Below, one piece after another: positions 41,644-51,407 of a DNA stretch of 64,000 nt. Position numbers and translations under genes: made by a program. Under the pieces are notes generated by a model. The model saw nothing but the letters and a program-made list of their open reading frames with translations, had not been told where the DNA came from and searched no databases. This DNA is from Ignavibacteria bacterium (GTDB lineage: Bacteria > Bacteroidota > Ignavibacteria > Tepidaquicellales > Tepidaquicellaceae), in contig JADJTX010000003.1 in assembly GCA_016710985.1 (NCBI GenBank), forward strand, positions 186,001 to 250,000. Direction: 5' to 3'. Each line of letters starts with the position of its first letter. Positions within the stretch are counted from its first letter, which is position 1.

Positions 41644-41735
41644 GTTCTTTAAGTTCTTTAGTCGTCTTTAATCTTTAGTCGTATAGGTTTAGTTCGTATA
41701 GTTCGTTTAGTTTTTTTAGTTTTTTAGTTCGTAAG
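41644..41735. repeat. Degenerate nonamer array GTTCGTTTA (about 10 units)
   Basis: Units include gttctttaa, gttctttag, gttcgtata, gttcgttta, gttttttta and gttcgtaag. It starts at the stop codon of the glycosyltransferase gene and uses the same unit as the array at 2981-3034. Confidence 0.75.
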
Positions 41736-41740
41736 GTAGT

Positions 41741-41776
41741 AAAAAAATTGGGGAATAAATTTAATTATTCCCCAAT
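41741..41776 (-). terminator. Rho-independent terminator after the large subtilase gene
   Basis: A perfect 12-bp stem attggggaataa/ttattccccaat (41747-41758, 41765-41776) with loop atttaa. The A-run on its left gives the U-tract for leftward transcripts from the gene ending at 41849. Confidence 0.85.
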
Positions 41777-41792
41777 CAACATCATTAATAGT

Positions 41793-41827
41793 TACCTAAT
41801 ACTTATTACTTATTACCTAATACCTAA
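41793..41827. repeat. Heptamer array TACCTAA/TACTTAT (5 units)
   Basis: Units tacctaa, tacttat, tacttat, tacctaa and tacctaa, related to the AATACT family. It lies 21 bases beyond the stop codon of the minus-strand subtilase gene. Confidence 0.8.
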
Positions 41828-41848
41828 CTTTTGAGGCGACAAATGTCG

Positions 41849-44800
41849 TTATTTCAGAAGTATCATCCTCTTTATATCAGTAAACTCTCCGCTCTCTATC
41901 CTGTAGAAGTAAGCTCCGCTGGCTAAGCTGCTGCCTGTGAATTCAACTTCATAATTTCCTGCTGCTTTAGTTTCATTCACTAATGTCATTACCTCTTTAC
42001 CTAGTACATCATAAATTTTCAATGTCACTATTCCCTGTTTCGGAATGGAGAAGTTTATCTTTGTAGTTGGATTAAAAGGGTTCGGATAATTTTGTGATAA
42101 TGAATATGTCTTGGGTATCATACCTGAATTTGCCGGCGTAACGGATGTTGGTATTTCATCAACGAAGTCCATAGCTCCCTTTAGTAATCTTTTTACCGGA
42201 GAGTCTGATGGTGAATCGAATGCAGGTCTCAATGACTCTACATCGACACCCATTGTTGAAATATTATAGTTTGTTCCAATTCTTCCGATGGCATTTAATG
42301 AGTCCGGAAATAATCTGAATTTATAAAGAGTAAATAACTGTCCGGAAGGTGCTGATGATGATTTTTTTAATACATCCGGAAAAGATCCGACCGTACTGTC
42401 TGCCATGTTTGGATTAATCGTGACTCCAACCAACCCTCTGTTTCCTGTCGTACCCGGTCTGTCGGCTATATACTGACAGCCTAAGATAGTTCTGAAGAAG
42501 GTTGTATCAAGATACGTCGAACCGGTTCTGTCAAGCTGATATCCAATGTCTTCGGCTAAGATTATCAGTTTTGATTTTGTAGCAGATGTTGTTCCTCCTG
42601 AAATCAAATAAGCTTTGATAGAATCTTTTACGACGTTAGAAACAACCGATGTCCCTTCTCCAAGCAGGATTACTTTCTTATATCCTCTGAAAGAAATTGA
42701 AGTTGTTCCTGTTGTTTGTCCTTTTCTGTTAAAAAGATCATATGTTTCAGTCATGCTGTTCAGATTATTTACTACCGAGTCTCTGGCTGTTCTGCAGGCT
42801 GCTAATGTTGAATCATATAGAATAACTACATTGCCCTTTGCCTGTCTTTTAAAAGTGACTGCGTTAGTCTGTGTTGATTTTACGGAGTCTACTCCATTAT
42901 ATGCCCATACAGCCCATTGTCCTACCAGCGAGTCTCCTGCATTCAGACCGAGTCCCTGTAAAACTCCGTCAAGTGTATTATTACCAATTGACAAAAGTGA
43001 ATCATATCCTGAGTTATTTGAAGGGAGAGTAAGTCTTATGTTTGACAGTGTCGGGCTTCCGAATTTGAATTTATAAGTAGTGCCGTCTCCTGAACGTGAC
43101 CAGTTTATATTCACTGTCGATGTATTGAAAGTAGATGTTGTAATTGTAGTTCCGGCCGGAGGTGATATCAAATTAAAATTCGATAGTGAAGCAAGATTTC
43201 TTCTAAGTGTGATTGCTCTCGGTCCGTTGTTAGCTTTCAATGAATCATTTACCGGAAGTATCCTGTAACTCCATACATCCCACTCTCCTACTAATGACTG
43301 GCCGGGAATTACTCCAAGTCCGGCAAGAATATTATCTAACTGTCCCGAAGAAATTGTAAGAGAATTTAAACCTGCTGGAATTGAAATTTTTCTCGGTGTA
43401 GTCGTCGGATTTCCGAAAACAAATCTGTAAGTTGCTCCTGTTGCGGAAGTATCCCACGTTATCGTGTATTGAGTTGTTCCGAACGGAACGGAGGTCAGTG
43501 TGGTCCCTGCTGCCGGTGACTGCAATGCAAACGGATTTAAAACCGGAACGTTTGTAACTTTTACTTTCTGAAGAAGCCTGTTTACATTCAATCTTCCGTT
43601 TGAAACAGTAATTCCTGCCAGTGAAGGTATTGTATCAACACTTGCAAGAATATATTGTTTAAACAATAACGCAGCTGAGTCAGGATCATTCCTGGCAAGA
43701 TTTATAAAAATGCTGCTTGCACCGGCATACAAAAGACCAACAGCACCCGCGACCTGCGGAGTAGCCATTGATGTTCCGGTTAATAATCCGTATGAGCTTG
43801 TCGGAACTGTCGAAAGTATGTTCGTTCCCGGTGCACCGAGATCCATATTGATCGCACCATAACCTGCTCCGCTGTTCTTTGCATCTGTATTCGTAGTATT
43901 TGTAACTGCAATCATATAAGGACTCGGACAGGTTGTCGGAATATCACCAACAACGTCAATGTTAACATTATTATTCGGACCTGCTCCGGCATTCAGTATA
44001 CCGGCTGCTCCCAGAGAATCATAGAAACCGCACCAAAGAGGATAATTTGCCGGATTACCGTTATCAACTCCGAATGAGGAGTTTGTTGAAACTATAAATG
44101 CTCCTTGAGTACCGTTAGTTTGATTGTAAATTTTTCTTTGCTTTAAGACATAGCCATAAGCTTTGACAACACTTTGTTCAAGTGTCGGAGAATTTCCGTA
44201 AACTACCGGCATTGTTTTTACATTCATATTGACACCTGCAACACCAAGATTGTTATTTCCTTTTGCTCCTGCTATTCCTGCGCAATGTGTCCCGTGTTGA
44301 TTTGCCGGTATTGTTCCGTTATTTAAATTTGCATTCCATCCGTTAATGTCATCTATATAACCGTTGTTGTCATCATCAATACCGTTTCCCGGTATCTCAG
44401 CCCAATTTGTCCAGGTATCAAGGTCCGGATGAGCAACCTGCTGACCGCCGTCTACTATAGCAACTACAATTGTATCGCCAAATACAGTAAGTCCTCCCGC
44501 GGTTGTTTCCCATGCTTCAGGTGCATCAATGTCTGCATCTGCAGTTCCGCCCGTCTGGCCGGTGTTATGTTTATCCCATTGCTCTGCAAATCTTGTATCG
44601 TTAGGGATCACACGCTCTGTGACATAATGGTTGAACTGAGCGATCGCGACTTTATCATTCCTCATGACAGACATCAGCGCATCAACAGGCTGTGACCTGG
44701 CAACGTCATAATGAAATAAATAAATATTCATATCGGGTACCAGTATTTCTTTTACTTTTAAATCTATGTCTGTAAAATTATTCACAAAGTCCTGTGCATT

Positions 44801-44956
44801 AATATCAGATTTGAACATCACTATGATATCACCTTCGAGATAATTATTGTCCTGATAATAGTTTGCAAGGTTGTTTTCACTTGTAGTTGTATTGTTAAAT
44901 GAAAATGAAATTAAAACAATTAATACAACTCCGGCAAATAAGGAAAATATTTTCAT
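41849..44956 (-). CDS. Secreted subtilisin-like serine protease with T9SS sorting domain
   Basis: A protein of 1,035 residues. A signal peptide (to about residue 20) is followed by an I9-like propeptide (about 35-115). The S8 catalytic domain has Asp in V-V-A-I-V-D-G-G-Q-Q, His in H-G-T-H-C-A-G-I-A-G and Ser in L-T-G-T-S-M-A-T-P-Q-V-A-G. Two similar beta modules follow (about 480-700; P-A-G-T-T-I-T/L and S-L-V-G-[EQ]-W twice), then a region resembling a gingipain-type or flavodoxin-like fold (V-I-L-Y-D-S). The end is a type A sorting domain (NYPNPFNPTTKINFSIPK, LKIYDVLGKEV, ending KRMILLK). It is expected to be secreted by T9SS and attached to or released from the surface. Confidence 0.93.
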   Translation of the reverse strand: MKIFSLFAGVVLIVLISFSFNNTTTSENNLANYYQDNNYLEGDIIVMFKSDINAQDFVNNFTDIDLKVKEILVPDMNIYLFHYDVARSQPVDALMSVMRNDKVAIAQFNHYVTERVIPNDTRFAEQWDKHNTGQTGGTADADIDAPEAWETTAGGLTVFGDTIVVAIVDGGQQVAHPDLDTWTNWAEIPGNGIDDDNNGYIDDINGWNANLNNGTIPANQHGTHCAGIAGAKGNNNLGVAGVNMNVKTMPVVYGNSPTLEQSVVKAYGYVLKQRKIYNQTNGTQGAFIVSTNSSFGVDNGNPANYPLWCGFYDSLGAAGILNAGAGPNNNVNIDVVGDIPTTCPSPYMIAVTNTTNTDAKNSGAGYGAINMDLGAPGTNILSTVPTSSYGLLTGTSMATPQVAGAVGLLYAGASSIFINLARNDPDSAALLFKQYILASVDTIPSLAGITVSNGRLNVNRLLQKVKVTNVPVLNPFALQSPAAGTTLTSVPFGTTQYTITWDTSATGATYRFVFGNPTTTPRKISIPAGLNSLTISSGQLDNILAGLGVIPGQSLVGEWDVWSYRILPVNDSLKANNGPRAITLRRNLASLSNFNLISPPAGTTITTSTFNTSTVNINWSRSGDGTTYKFKFGSPTLSNIRLTLPSNNSGYDSLLSIGNNTLDGVLQGLGLNAGDSLVGQWAVWAYNGVDSVKSTQTNAVTFKRQAKGNVVILYDSTLAACRTARDSVVNNLNSMTETYDLFNRKGQTTGTTSISFRGYKKVILLGEGTSVVSNVVKDSIKAYLISGGTTSATKSKLIILAEDIGYQLDRTGSTYLDTTFFRTILGCQYIADRPGTTGNRGLVGVTINPNMADSTVGSFPDVLKKSSSAPSGQLFTLYKFRLFPDSLNAIGRIGTNYNISTMGVDVESLRPAFDSPSDSPVKRLLKGAMDFVDEIPTSVTPANSGMIPKTYSLSQNYPNPFNPTTKINFSIPKQGIVTLKIYDVLGKEVMTLVNETKAAGNYEVEFTGSSLASGAYFYRIESGEFTDIKRMILLK

Positions 44957-45199
44957 TTTGATTTTTGTTAAGGTTTGATTTTGGATTGTGTTAAAATAAG
45001 TATTTAATATTAAAAAAAACTTGCTAATAGAGTGTTTTATTTGTCTGTCCTAGTACATGACATAATTCTCTGCCTTAATAATCAGGAAGTATTGTGACCT
45101 TTTTCAAATAATAATGAAATCTGCTATTTTTCTCCTATATATAAGTTTGATCCGCGTTCTTTTTTGTAGTGCACGAAGTTGGTAGTTGCGTTCGATTTT

Positions 45200-46768
45200 T
45201 TACTTTATTAAAACAAGCATTATTGTTTCCTTAAAATCTGAAGACTCAAGTTTGCAGTAATATGTACCGGATGCATTATCCGAGCCGTCCCATTCGACTT
45301 CATAAGTTCCGGGGCTTAAGCTTTGGTCAAGTAATTTTACTACTTCTTTTCCTTTCGAATCATAAATAACCAGAGTTACTTTAGATGAAATGTTTGAAAT
45401 GTCAAATTTAATTTTAGTAACCGGATTAAAGGGATTTGGATAGTTTTCATAAAGCTTCAAAGAAGCCGGGATTAAAGAATTAACTAATTGCATGTTAGTT
45501 GTAAAATCAACTATTGCAGTGTATAAGCTTAACGAGTTGTTATCAAGCCGAGTCCAGATCGGTCTCACGATATTAGCTGTTGCAGAAATGTTTGTATAGT
45601 CACCGAAAAATGTAGATGAGCTTGGAGTAAATGGTGTTGCACTCACTTTAAAATTTGTAAACGTTTCACCGCCGTCTGTTGATTTTGCCATATAGACATC
45701 GGTCTGATTATTTGTATAATTTCTCCTGTCATAAAACACAAAATACAGGTAGCCTGTCGTCTGGTCAATTGTCATCCATGTAAAGAACTGCTGCTTACCT
45801 GCCGGATCATCGTTTACCCTTTTCACAGCGCTCCAGGTATTTCCTCCGTCAGTTGATTTGATCAGCCAGACATCGGTATCAGAAGGACCATTTCTCTGAT
45901 CTGACCAGTTGATATAAATGGTTCCGCGGTATGGTCCGTTTGAAATATCACAAGCCGTAATAGGTAATCCGTTTGCTCTGTAAATTCCGGGTACGGCAAA
46001 ATCCCATCCTCCCGGCTGTGTAGTAACGAATTGTTCGTTTGCCAGCCAGGTATTTCCCCCGTCAGTTGATTTGTCCATAACAATTCCCGGCGATCCCGAC
46101 CATGGGCCGGACCATGAAACGTAAATTTCACCATTAGGTCCTGTACAGGGCACTGCACCTTCTACAGTATTATCTTCATCAACGCAATCACCCGCTTTAC
46201 TATTTATTCTCAATGCACTGCTCCAGGTACCACCTGCATCTGTAGAACGTGAAAATAAAATTGTCGAACTGTCGGCGGGATTGCTGCTTCCGTAGCTGTC
46301 GAACTGAGTCCATGTCATGTAAATGTTATTGTTACGTGGATCAACGCAGAGCCATTCCTTATCCTGCTGTTTGGGAGGAATATAGCCTGCAAAAGATCCG
46401 TTGTTCCAGTTCGCTCCGCCGTTAGTTGATTTCTGAACGACTATTCTGTCTATGAAATAACCGGCGGATGGATTCGTTAAATGACCGTAATAAAAATTCC
46501 CGGCAGTATCCACTGTGATCGCAGGATCACCCCATACGCTATAGGTTGAGGTCAACGTAGCTTTTGTCCAGTTGAGTCCGGCGTTTGTTGAATAATAGTA
46601 AAGATTAAGATTGGAACCCGCTACCATCTGATTTGTATTTTTCGGATTAATGCATATTGCCGGCTCATTGGGAGAATTCATATTTGCAATAAGAATGTTC
46701 TGATATTGTGCCAACGAGATATTTACAAGCAAAAATACAAACACGAAATTAAGTATTATACTTTTCAT
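45200..46768 (-). CDS. Secreted BNR-repeat (sialidase-like) protein with T9SS sorting domain
   Basis: A protein of 522 residues. I start it at ATG 46768 (MKSIILNFVFVFLLVNISLAQ), a clean signal peptide; 21 further residues in frame upstream lack signal character. The body is a beta-propeller with at least five Asp-box/BNR units (STNGGANW, STDAGGTW, STDGGNTW twice, STDGGETF), as in sialidases and other BNR proteins. I do not see the sialidase Arg triad or F-R-I-P motif, so activity is doubtful and it could be a binding protein. The end is a T9SS type A sorting domain (NYPNPFNPVTKIKFDISN, VIYDSKGKEV). It is upstream of the large subtilase on the same strand (243-bp gap). Confidence 0.88.
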   Translation of the reverse strand: MKSIILNFVFVFLLVNISLAQYQNILIANMNSPNEPAICINPKNTNQMVAGSNLNLYYYSTNAGLNWTKATLTSTYSVWGDPAITVDTAGNFYYGHLTNPSAGYFIDRIVVQKSTNGGANWNNGSFAGYIPPKQQDKEWLCVDPRNNNIYMTWTQFDSYGSSNPADSSTILFSRSTDAGGTWSSALRINSKAGDCVDEDNTVEGAVPCTGPNGEIYVSWSGPWSGSPGIVMDKSTDGGNTWLANEQFVTTQPGGWDFAVPGIYRANGLPITACDISNGPYRGTIYINWSDQRNGPSDTDVWLIKSTDGGNTWSAVKRVNDDPAGKQQFFTWMTIDQTTGYLYFVFYDRRNYTNNQTDVYMAKSTDGGETFTNFKVSATPFTPSSSTFFGDYTNISATANIVRPIWTRLDNNSLSLYTAIVDFTTNMQLVNSLIPASLKLYENYPNPFNPVTKIKFDISNISSKVTLVIYDSKGKEVVKLLDQSLSPGTYEVEWDGSDNASGTYYCKLESSDFKETIMLVLIK

Positions 46769-46873
46769 AATTTTATTTTTTCCTCTGTATTTAAAATTTA
46801 AATTCGAATATTTTTTATTGACATGCTTCAATTTAAAAACTATATCCTTTATTTATATAATTTTCACTTTTGA

Positions 46874-46918
46874 TGAATTCAGATGAACTCAACAAACTCT
46901 ACTAACTTAATGTTCTCA
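46874..46918. repeat. Degenerate nonamer array (5 units)
   Basis: Units tgaattcag, atgaactca, acaaactct, actaactta and atgttctca reach into the stop codon of the M61 gene (46916-46918). On the minus strand they resemble the TAAGTTCGT family. Weak, but in register. Confidence 0.4.
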
Positions 46919-48636
46919 TCCGCTGATCCATTTTTCCAGAATTTTTTTCTGCTCATCTGATTTAGCTTCGGACTCTTTAATTTTATACTTTGGAATCGGT
47001 TTTAAGAGTTTAACATTAATCTCTGAGATAATTCCTTTCCGGCTGATAAGCATTTTAATCTGATCGCCCGGTGAATAATTTTTAAGGACTGTCTTTAATA
47101 TAGTTTCACTTATTCTGATTCCGTTGACCGCAATCAATTCATCTCCGGAATTCAAACCCGATTCGTAAGCAGATCCGCCGGCGAAAACTTTAGCAACGAT
47201 TAATTTTCCGTTTTCTGATTTTACTTCTATGTCCGGTAAAATATTTTCCGGAGCATTCTCATTTATTAATTCAAGACCGCAGAATCCCAGGTATTTATCA
47301 AGAGGTAAATCATCAACACCCGTGATATATTTTTCCCAGAAGTCATTTAATTTTTTGCCGCTTACTGTTTCACAAACTTCCCTGATACGCCCGTCTGTAA
47401 AACCTTTGGAGTTATCCTTTTCAAAATCAGCATAAAGCATTCTCAGTGCATCGTCAAGTGACTTCGCGGCATTTGTGTTTTTTATTATTTCTAAATTAAG
47501 AATCATTGATACGAGTGCGCCTTTCGTATAATATGATATCTGAGAATTATTTGAGTTTTCATCCTTTCTGTAATACTTTACCCATGTATCAAAGCTCGAT
47601 TCCTCTAATGACTGAACAAATCTTCCCTTAAATCTCATTATGTCATTCACTTCGACATCTAAAAATTCAAAATACTCTTTATTGTCAATTAACCCTGCTC
47701 GCCTTAAAATTAGATTATCATAGAAACTGGTCCATCCTTCAGCTACCCAAAGTCCTTTTGTATAATTTTCATTATCATAATCAAACGGTCCCAGCGCTTC
47801 AGGTCTAATTCTTTTAACATTCCATAAATGAAAGAACTCGTGGAGACAAGCCCGAGAAATTTTTTATAAAATTTTTCGTCACTGAAATTCAATCTGTTAA
47901 ACTGTGCAACAAACGAATTTAAATGCTCCAGACCGCCTCCGCCTTTTTCTACAAGATGAATGATAAATGTATAATTTTTATAGGGAATTTCACCTCCTAG
48001 TAATTTTATTTCTTCTTCGGCAATTTTCTTCAAATCTTTTACTAATGTTTCTTCATTGTAATTTCCTTTTCCCGAAAGACAAATGAAATGCTTTATTCCC
48101 TTAATTTCAAACTCAAGAATGTTCTGATTTCCAATCTCAAGAGGTGAATCGATGAACACATCATAGTTTTCTGCTGAATAAACATTACCGGATTCTATAG
48201 TTAATCCCGTAGATATTTTTTTCCAGCCGGGTGGAAGGTTGATTTTTAAAATGCATTTTTTATTTTCAAAACCTCTTACAAACATAAACACGCCGGAGCT
48301 GCTTATGAATGCATGTTCACTGTTAATTTCACTGGTTCTTACAGTGAATTCATTACAATAAACTTTATACTTAAATTTTATTTCACTCTGACCTTTCGTA
48401 TCAACTTTCCAAGAGTTCTTGTTTGTTTTTTCAACGGGAAGTAATTTTGAATTTGAGTTTTCAGCGGATACTCCTTCTACATTTTTAGCGAATTCTCTGA
48501 TCAGATATGACCCGGGCGTCCACACAGGCATTGAAAATATAACAGTATCCTGTTTAATGTCCTTAAGACTTATTTCTATTTCACAGTAATGAGTAAAAGG
48601 TCTTTCAAAAGAAATGGAGTAGTTTATCGTGTTCAA
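46916..48636 (-). CDS. M61-family aminopeptidase with PDZ domain, frameshifted
   Basis: Two frames together give a complete protein of about 573 residues. The first piece (from ATG 48636) has the N-terminal M61 domain (PVWTPGSYLIREFAKNVEG) and the G-G-L-E-H-L-N-S motif. The second piece contains the catalytic zinc motif only in the other frame: H-E-F-F-H-L-W-N-V-K-R-I-R-P, then later W-V-A-E-G-[WF]-T-S-F-Y, and ends with a PDZ domain (residues about 470-560: SAYESGLNSGDELIAVNG). The frame change is at the double G on the plus strand (47842-47843); one extra base restores the family sequence L-G-L-V-S-H-E-F-F-H. A missing base in the data is the likely cause. There is no signal peptide. The N-terminal fragment alone would have no active site. 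Confidence 0.85.
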
Positions 48637-48911
48637 TTAGATGTGAGATTTATTTAAGCTAAAATGCCATTTATCATATTTAATTTAAATACAATAATGT
48701 GTAATGGTTTTCATTATATTTGAGGGATAAAAAAAAATCACCCGGACGTACACAATAATTAATCATGGCAGAAACAAATTTTTTATTTTTTCTTTGAAAA
48801 TCTGATAGCCAAACCTTTATTGTTTTAGAAATCTTTGTTTTATATTAAATTGATTTATCAATCATATTTTCCTAATTTGCCATACTTCAAATGCTTCATA
48901 AAATAATCTAA

Positions 48912-49853
48912 ATGTCAGACCTAAAAATCTTTGCAGGCAGATTTTCGAATTATCTCGGGAAGAAAATTGCGCACAACCTAAAAAGAAAACTCGGGAAATG
49001 TTCCATTCAGACTTTTTCAGACGGAGAGCTTTGGGTTAAATACAACGAGAATGTCAGGGGAAGTGATGTTTTCATAATTCAGTCTACAATACCTCCTGCG
49101 GATAATTTAATGGAGCTATTGATAATGATAGATGCTGCAAGAAGGGCATCCGCAAGAAGAGTAACTGCGGTGATCCCTTATTTCGGCTACGCAAGACAGG
49201 ACAGGAAAGACCAGCCGAGAGTCTCTATCACAGCAAAGCTCGTTGCAAATTTAATTACTGAAGCAGGAGCTGACAGAGTAATTACAATGGATCTTCATGC
49301 ATCGCAGCTTCAGGGATTTTTTGATATTCCGGTTGACCACTTATACGGATCAGCTGTGTTTATGAAAAAGTTCAGGCATATGAAGATCCCTGATTTAGCC
49401 GTAGCATCACCAGATGTCGGCGGGATCAAAATGGCAAGAGCGTATGCAAAGAGGCTTCACTCTGACCTTATTTTAATTGATAAGAGAAGACCTAAGCCAA
49501 ATGTCGCCGAAGTAATGAACATCATAGGCGAGGTTAAAAATAAAAATATTCTTATCATTGACGACCTTATTGATACAGGAGGCACATTTGTAAATGCAGT
49601 AAATGCACTAAAAGACAAAGGAGCTAAGCAGATTTACGGAGCCTGCACGCATGCGGTCTTTTCCGGTGAATCGTTAGAAAGAATTAATAACTCACCTTTG
49701 ACAAAATTATTTGTAGCTGACACTCTTCCAATGACTCACACTTCTCCGAAGATCGAAGTGGTTTCTGTTTCGGAATTATTTGCAGAATCCATCTGGAGAA
49801 CGAATAAGAACAAATCCATCAGTTCGCTTTTTGACGTTGATAAAGGAGATTGA
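48912..49853 (+). CDS. prs: Ribose-phosphate pyrophosphokinase
   Basis: A protein of 313 residues, normal for bacterial PrsA. It shows F-S-D-G-E-L-W-V, the ATP-binding block Y-A-R-Q-D-R-K, the divalent-cation signature D-L-H-A-S-Q-L-Q-G-F-F, and the PRPP loop D-D-L-I-D-T-G-G-T. It makes PRPP from ribose 5-phosphate and ATP for nucleotide, His and Trp synthesis. In many bacteria prs sits just before rplY-pth; here those genes are 17 kb away. The 275 bp upstream contain no gene. Divergent to the M61 gene. Confidence 0.96.
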   Translation: MSDLKIFAGRFSNYLGKKIAHNLKRKLGKCSIQTFSDGELWVKYNENVRGSDVFIIQSTIPPADNLMELLIMIDAARRASARRVTAVIPYFGYARQDRKDQPRVSITAKLVANLITEAGADRVITMDLHASQLQGFFDIPVDHLYGSAVFMKKFRHMKIPDLAVASPDVGGIKMARAYAKRLHSDLILIDKRRPKPNVAEVMNIIGEVKNKNILIIDDLIDTGGTFVNAVNALKDKGAKQIYGACTHAVFSGESLERINNSPLTKLFVADTLPMTHTSPKIEVVSVSELFAESIWRTNKNKSISSLFDVDKGD

Positions 49854-49925
49854 ATTGAAAGCGAGCAATCATATTCTTATTTTAAGGTAAAGAATAACTT
49901 TACAAACAAGAAAAATTAAATAATA

Positions 49926-51287
49926 ATGAGTGTAGATATTGTAATGCCAAAGATGGGCGAATCCATTATGGAAGGCACAATCCTTAAGTGGCATAAAAAG
50001 CCGGGAGATAAAGTTGATGTAGATGAAACTATACTTGAAATTTCCACTGATAAAGTTGACACCGAAGTTCCTTCACCGGAATCCGGTATAATCTCTGAGC
50101 TGCTTTATAAAGAAGGTGATGTTGTTGAGGTCGGAAAAGTGATTGCAAAACTTGATTCGAACGGTGCTGCAAAGCCAACCGGAGTGAAGAAAGAAGAAGT
50201 CGTAGTTGAAACGAAAGCTGAACCTGCTGAACAGAAAAAGGAAATCAAAACAGAACCGGTTACAGCAGTTAAAACAGAAGTTATAATTGAGCCGGTTGCA
50301 GTTAAAAGTAATGGTGAAGGTAAATTTTATTCCCCGCTGGTTTTAAATATAGCTCAAAAGGAAGGTATTGGTTTTGCTGAACTGGAAAAAATTCCGGGAA
50401 CAGGATTAGAAGGCAGAGTTTCGAAAAAAGATATTTTGTCTTATTTGCAAAACAGAACTTCTAAAATAACTGAAGCTCCGAAAGCTGAAGAAACAAAACC
50501 AATCAAAACTGAACCGAAGGCACCTTCCGCTGAAAGAAAAATTGAAATGCCAAAACAAACTATCGATTATAATGAGGATGGTCTTTCCGTGATGGAGTTT
50601 GATAATGTCCGCCAGAAGATGGCTGAACATATGATCACATCAAAGAGAATTTCACCCCATGTGCAGGCAATTGCAGAATGTGACATGACAAATGTTGACA
50701 AGGTAAGGCTGGTAATGAAAGATGAATTCGAAAAGAAAGAAGGATTTAAATTAACTTACATGCCGTTCATTTGTGAAGCAGTCATAAAAGCTTTAAAAGA
50801 TTTTCCACTTGTAAATTCAATTATAGATGATTCTACAGTACCTTATAAAGCGATAACACGAAATACAATAAATCTCGGAATAGCAGTTGCCATGGATAAC
50901 GGCGGATTGATCGTTCCGGTAATTCACAATGCAGACGGAATGAATCTTATTGGCATTGCGAGAAGCCTGAATGACCTTGCCAAAAGAGCCCGCATTAAAA
51001 AACTTACACTTAATGAAATACAGGGTGGAACATTTTCACTGACAAACTTCGGTGTATTCGGAAATGATATTGGCATTCCGATCATCAATCAGCCGCAGGT
51101 TGCGATTTTAGGATTAGGCGCCATTAAAAAAAGACCTATTGTAATTGAAACTGAAGAGGGTGATTTTGTTGTTCCAAGAAAGACTTTAATACTTACACTG
51201 TCTTTTGATCACAGGCTTGTAGACGGAGCATTAGGCGGAAAGTTTACAATGCGAATTGCTCACTATCTGGAAAATTATAAAGAATAA
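49926..51287 (+). CDS. 2-oxoacid dehydrogenase E2 component (dihydrolipoamide acyltransferase)
   Basis: A protein of 453 residues in three domains. The lipoyl domain (about 2-77) has lipoylated K43 in the S-T-D-K-V-D-T motif. A Pro/Ala/Lys/Glu-rich linker leads to the peripheral subunit-binding domain (about 135-175: SPLVLNIAQKEGIGFAELE, GTGLEGRVSKKDIL), and a second linker leads to the catalytic core (about 215-453) with the active-site S-F-D-H-R-L-V-D-G. Which complex it serves cannot be told from sequence. The branched-chain or 2-oxoglutarate type is suggested by the single lipoyl domain, and no E1 or E3 genes are adjacent. It follows prs with a 72-bp gap. A terminator follows. Confidence 0.92.
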   Translation: MSVDIVMPKMGESIMEGTILKWHKKPGDKVDVDETILEISTDKVDTEVPSPESGIISELLYKEGDVVEVGKVIAKLDSNGAAKPTGVKKEEVVVETKAEPAEQKKEIKTEPVTAVKTEVIIEPVAVKSNGEGKFYSPLVLNIAQKEGIGFAELEKIPGTGLEGRVSKKDILSYLQNRTSKITEAPKAEETKPIKTEPKAPSAERKIEMPKQTIDYNEDGLSVMEFDNVRQKMAEHMITSKRISPHVQAIAECDMTNVDKVRLVMKDEFEKKEGFKLTYMPFICEAVIKALKDFPLVNSIIDDSTVPYKAITRNTINLGIAVAMDNGGLIVPVIHNADGMNLIGIARSLNDLAKRARIKKLTLNEIQGGTFSLTNFGVFGNDIGIPIINQPQVAILGLGAIKKRPIVIETEEGDFVVPRKTLILTLSFDHRLVDGALGGKFTMRIAHYLENYKE

Positions 51288-51307
51288 AATTTTTAATTAT
51301 TCAGTTT

Positions 51308-51341
51308 AAGGGAATAAGATTATTTTTATTCCCTTTTTTTG
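51308..51341 (+). terminator. Rho-independent terminator after the E2 gene
   Basis: A perfect 10-bp stem aagggaataa/ttattccctt (51308-51317, 51326-51335) with an 8-base loop and seven T at the 3' side. Confidence 0.92.
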
Positions 51342-51407
51342 TCAGAGCAGTTGTAAAGTGTGATCACCTTCAGATCAAAATTAACTAGTTATATATATCA
51401 AAAAAAG

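Noticed and set aside
42615..43268. Plus-strand frames of 153 and 62 codons inside the large subtilase gene
   Set aside because: They are antisense shadows of a protein with clear domains and have no family features of their own.
46769..46831. 21-residue extension of the BNR protein
   Set aside because: It precedes a clean signal peptide starting at ATG 46768 and is lysine/asparagine rich without hydrophobic character.
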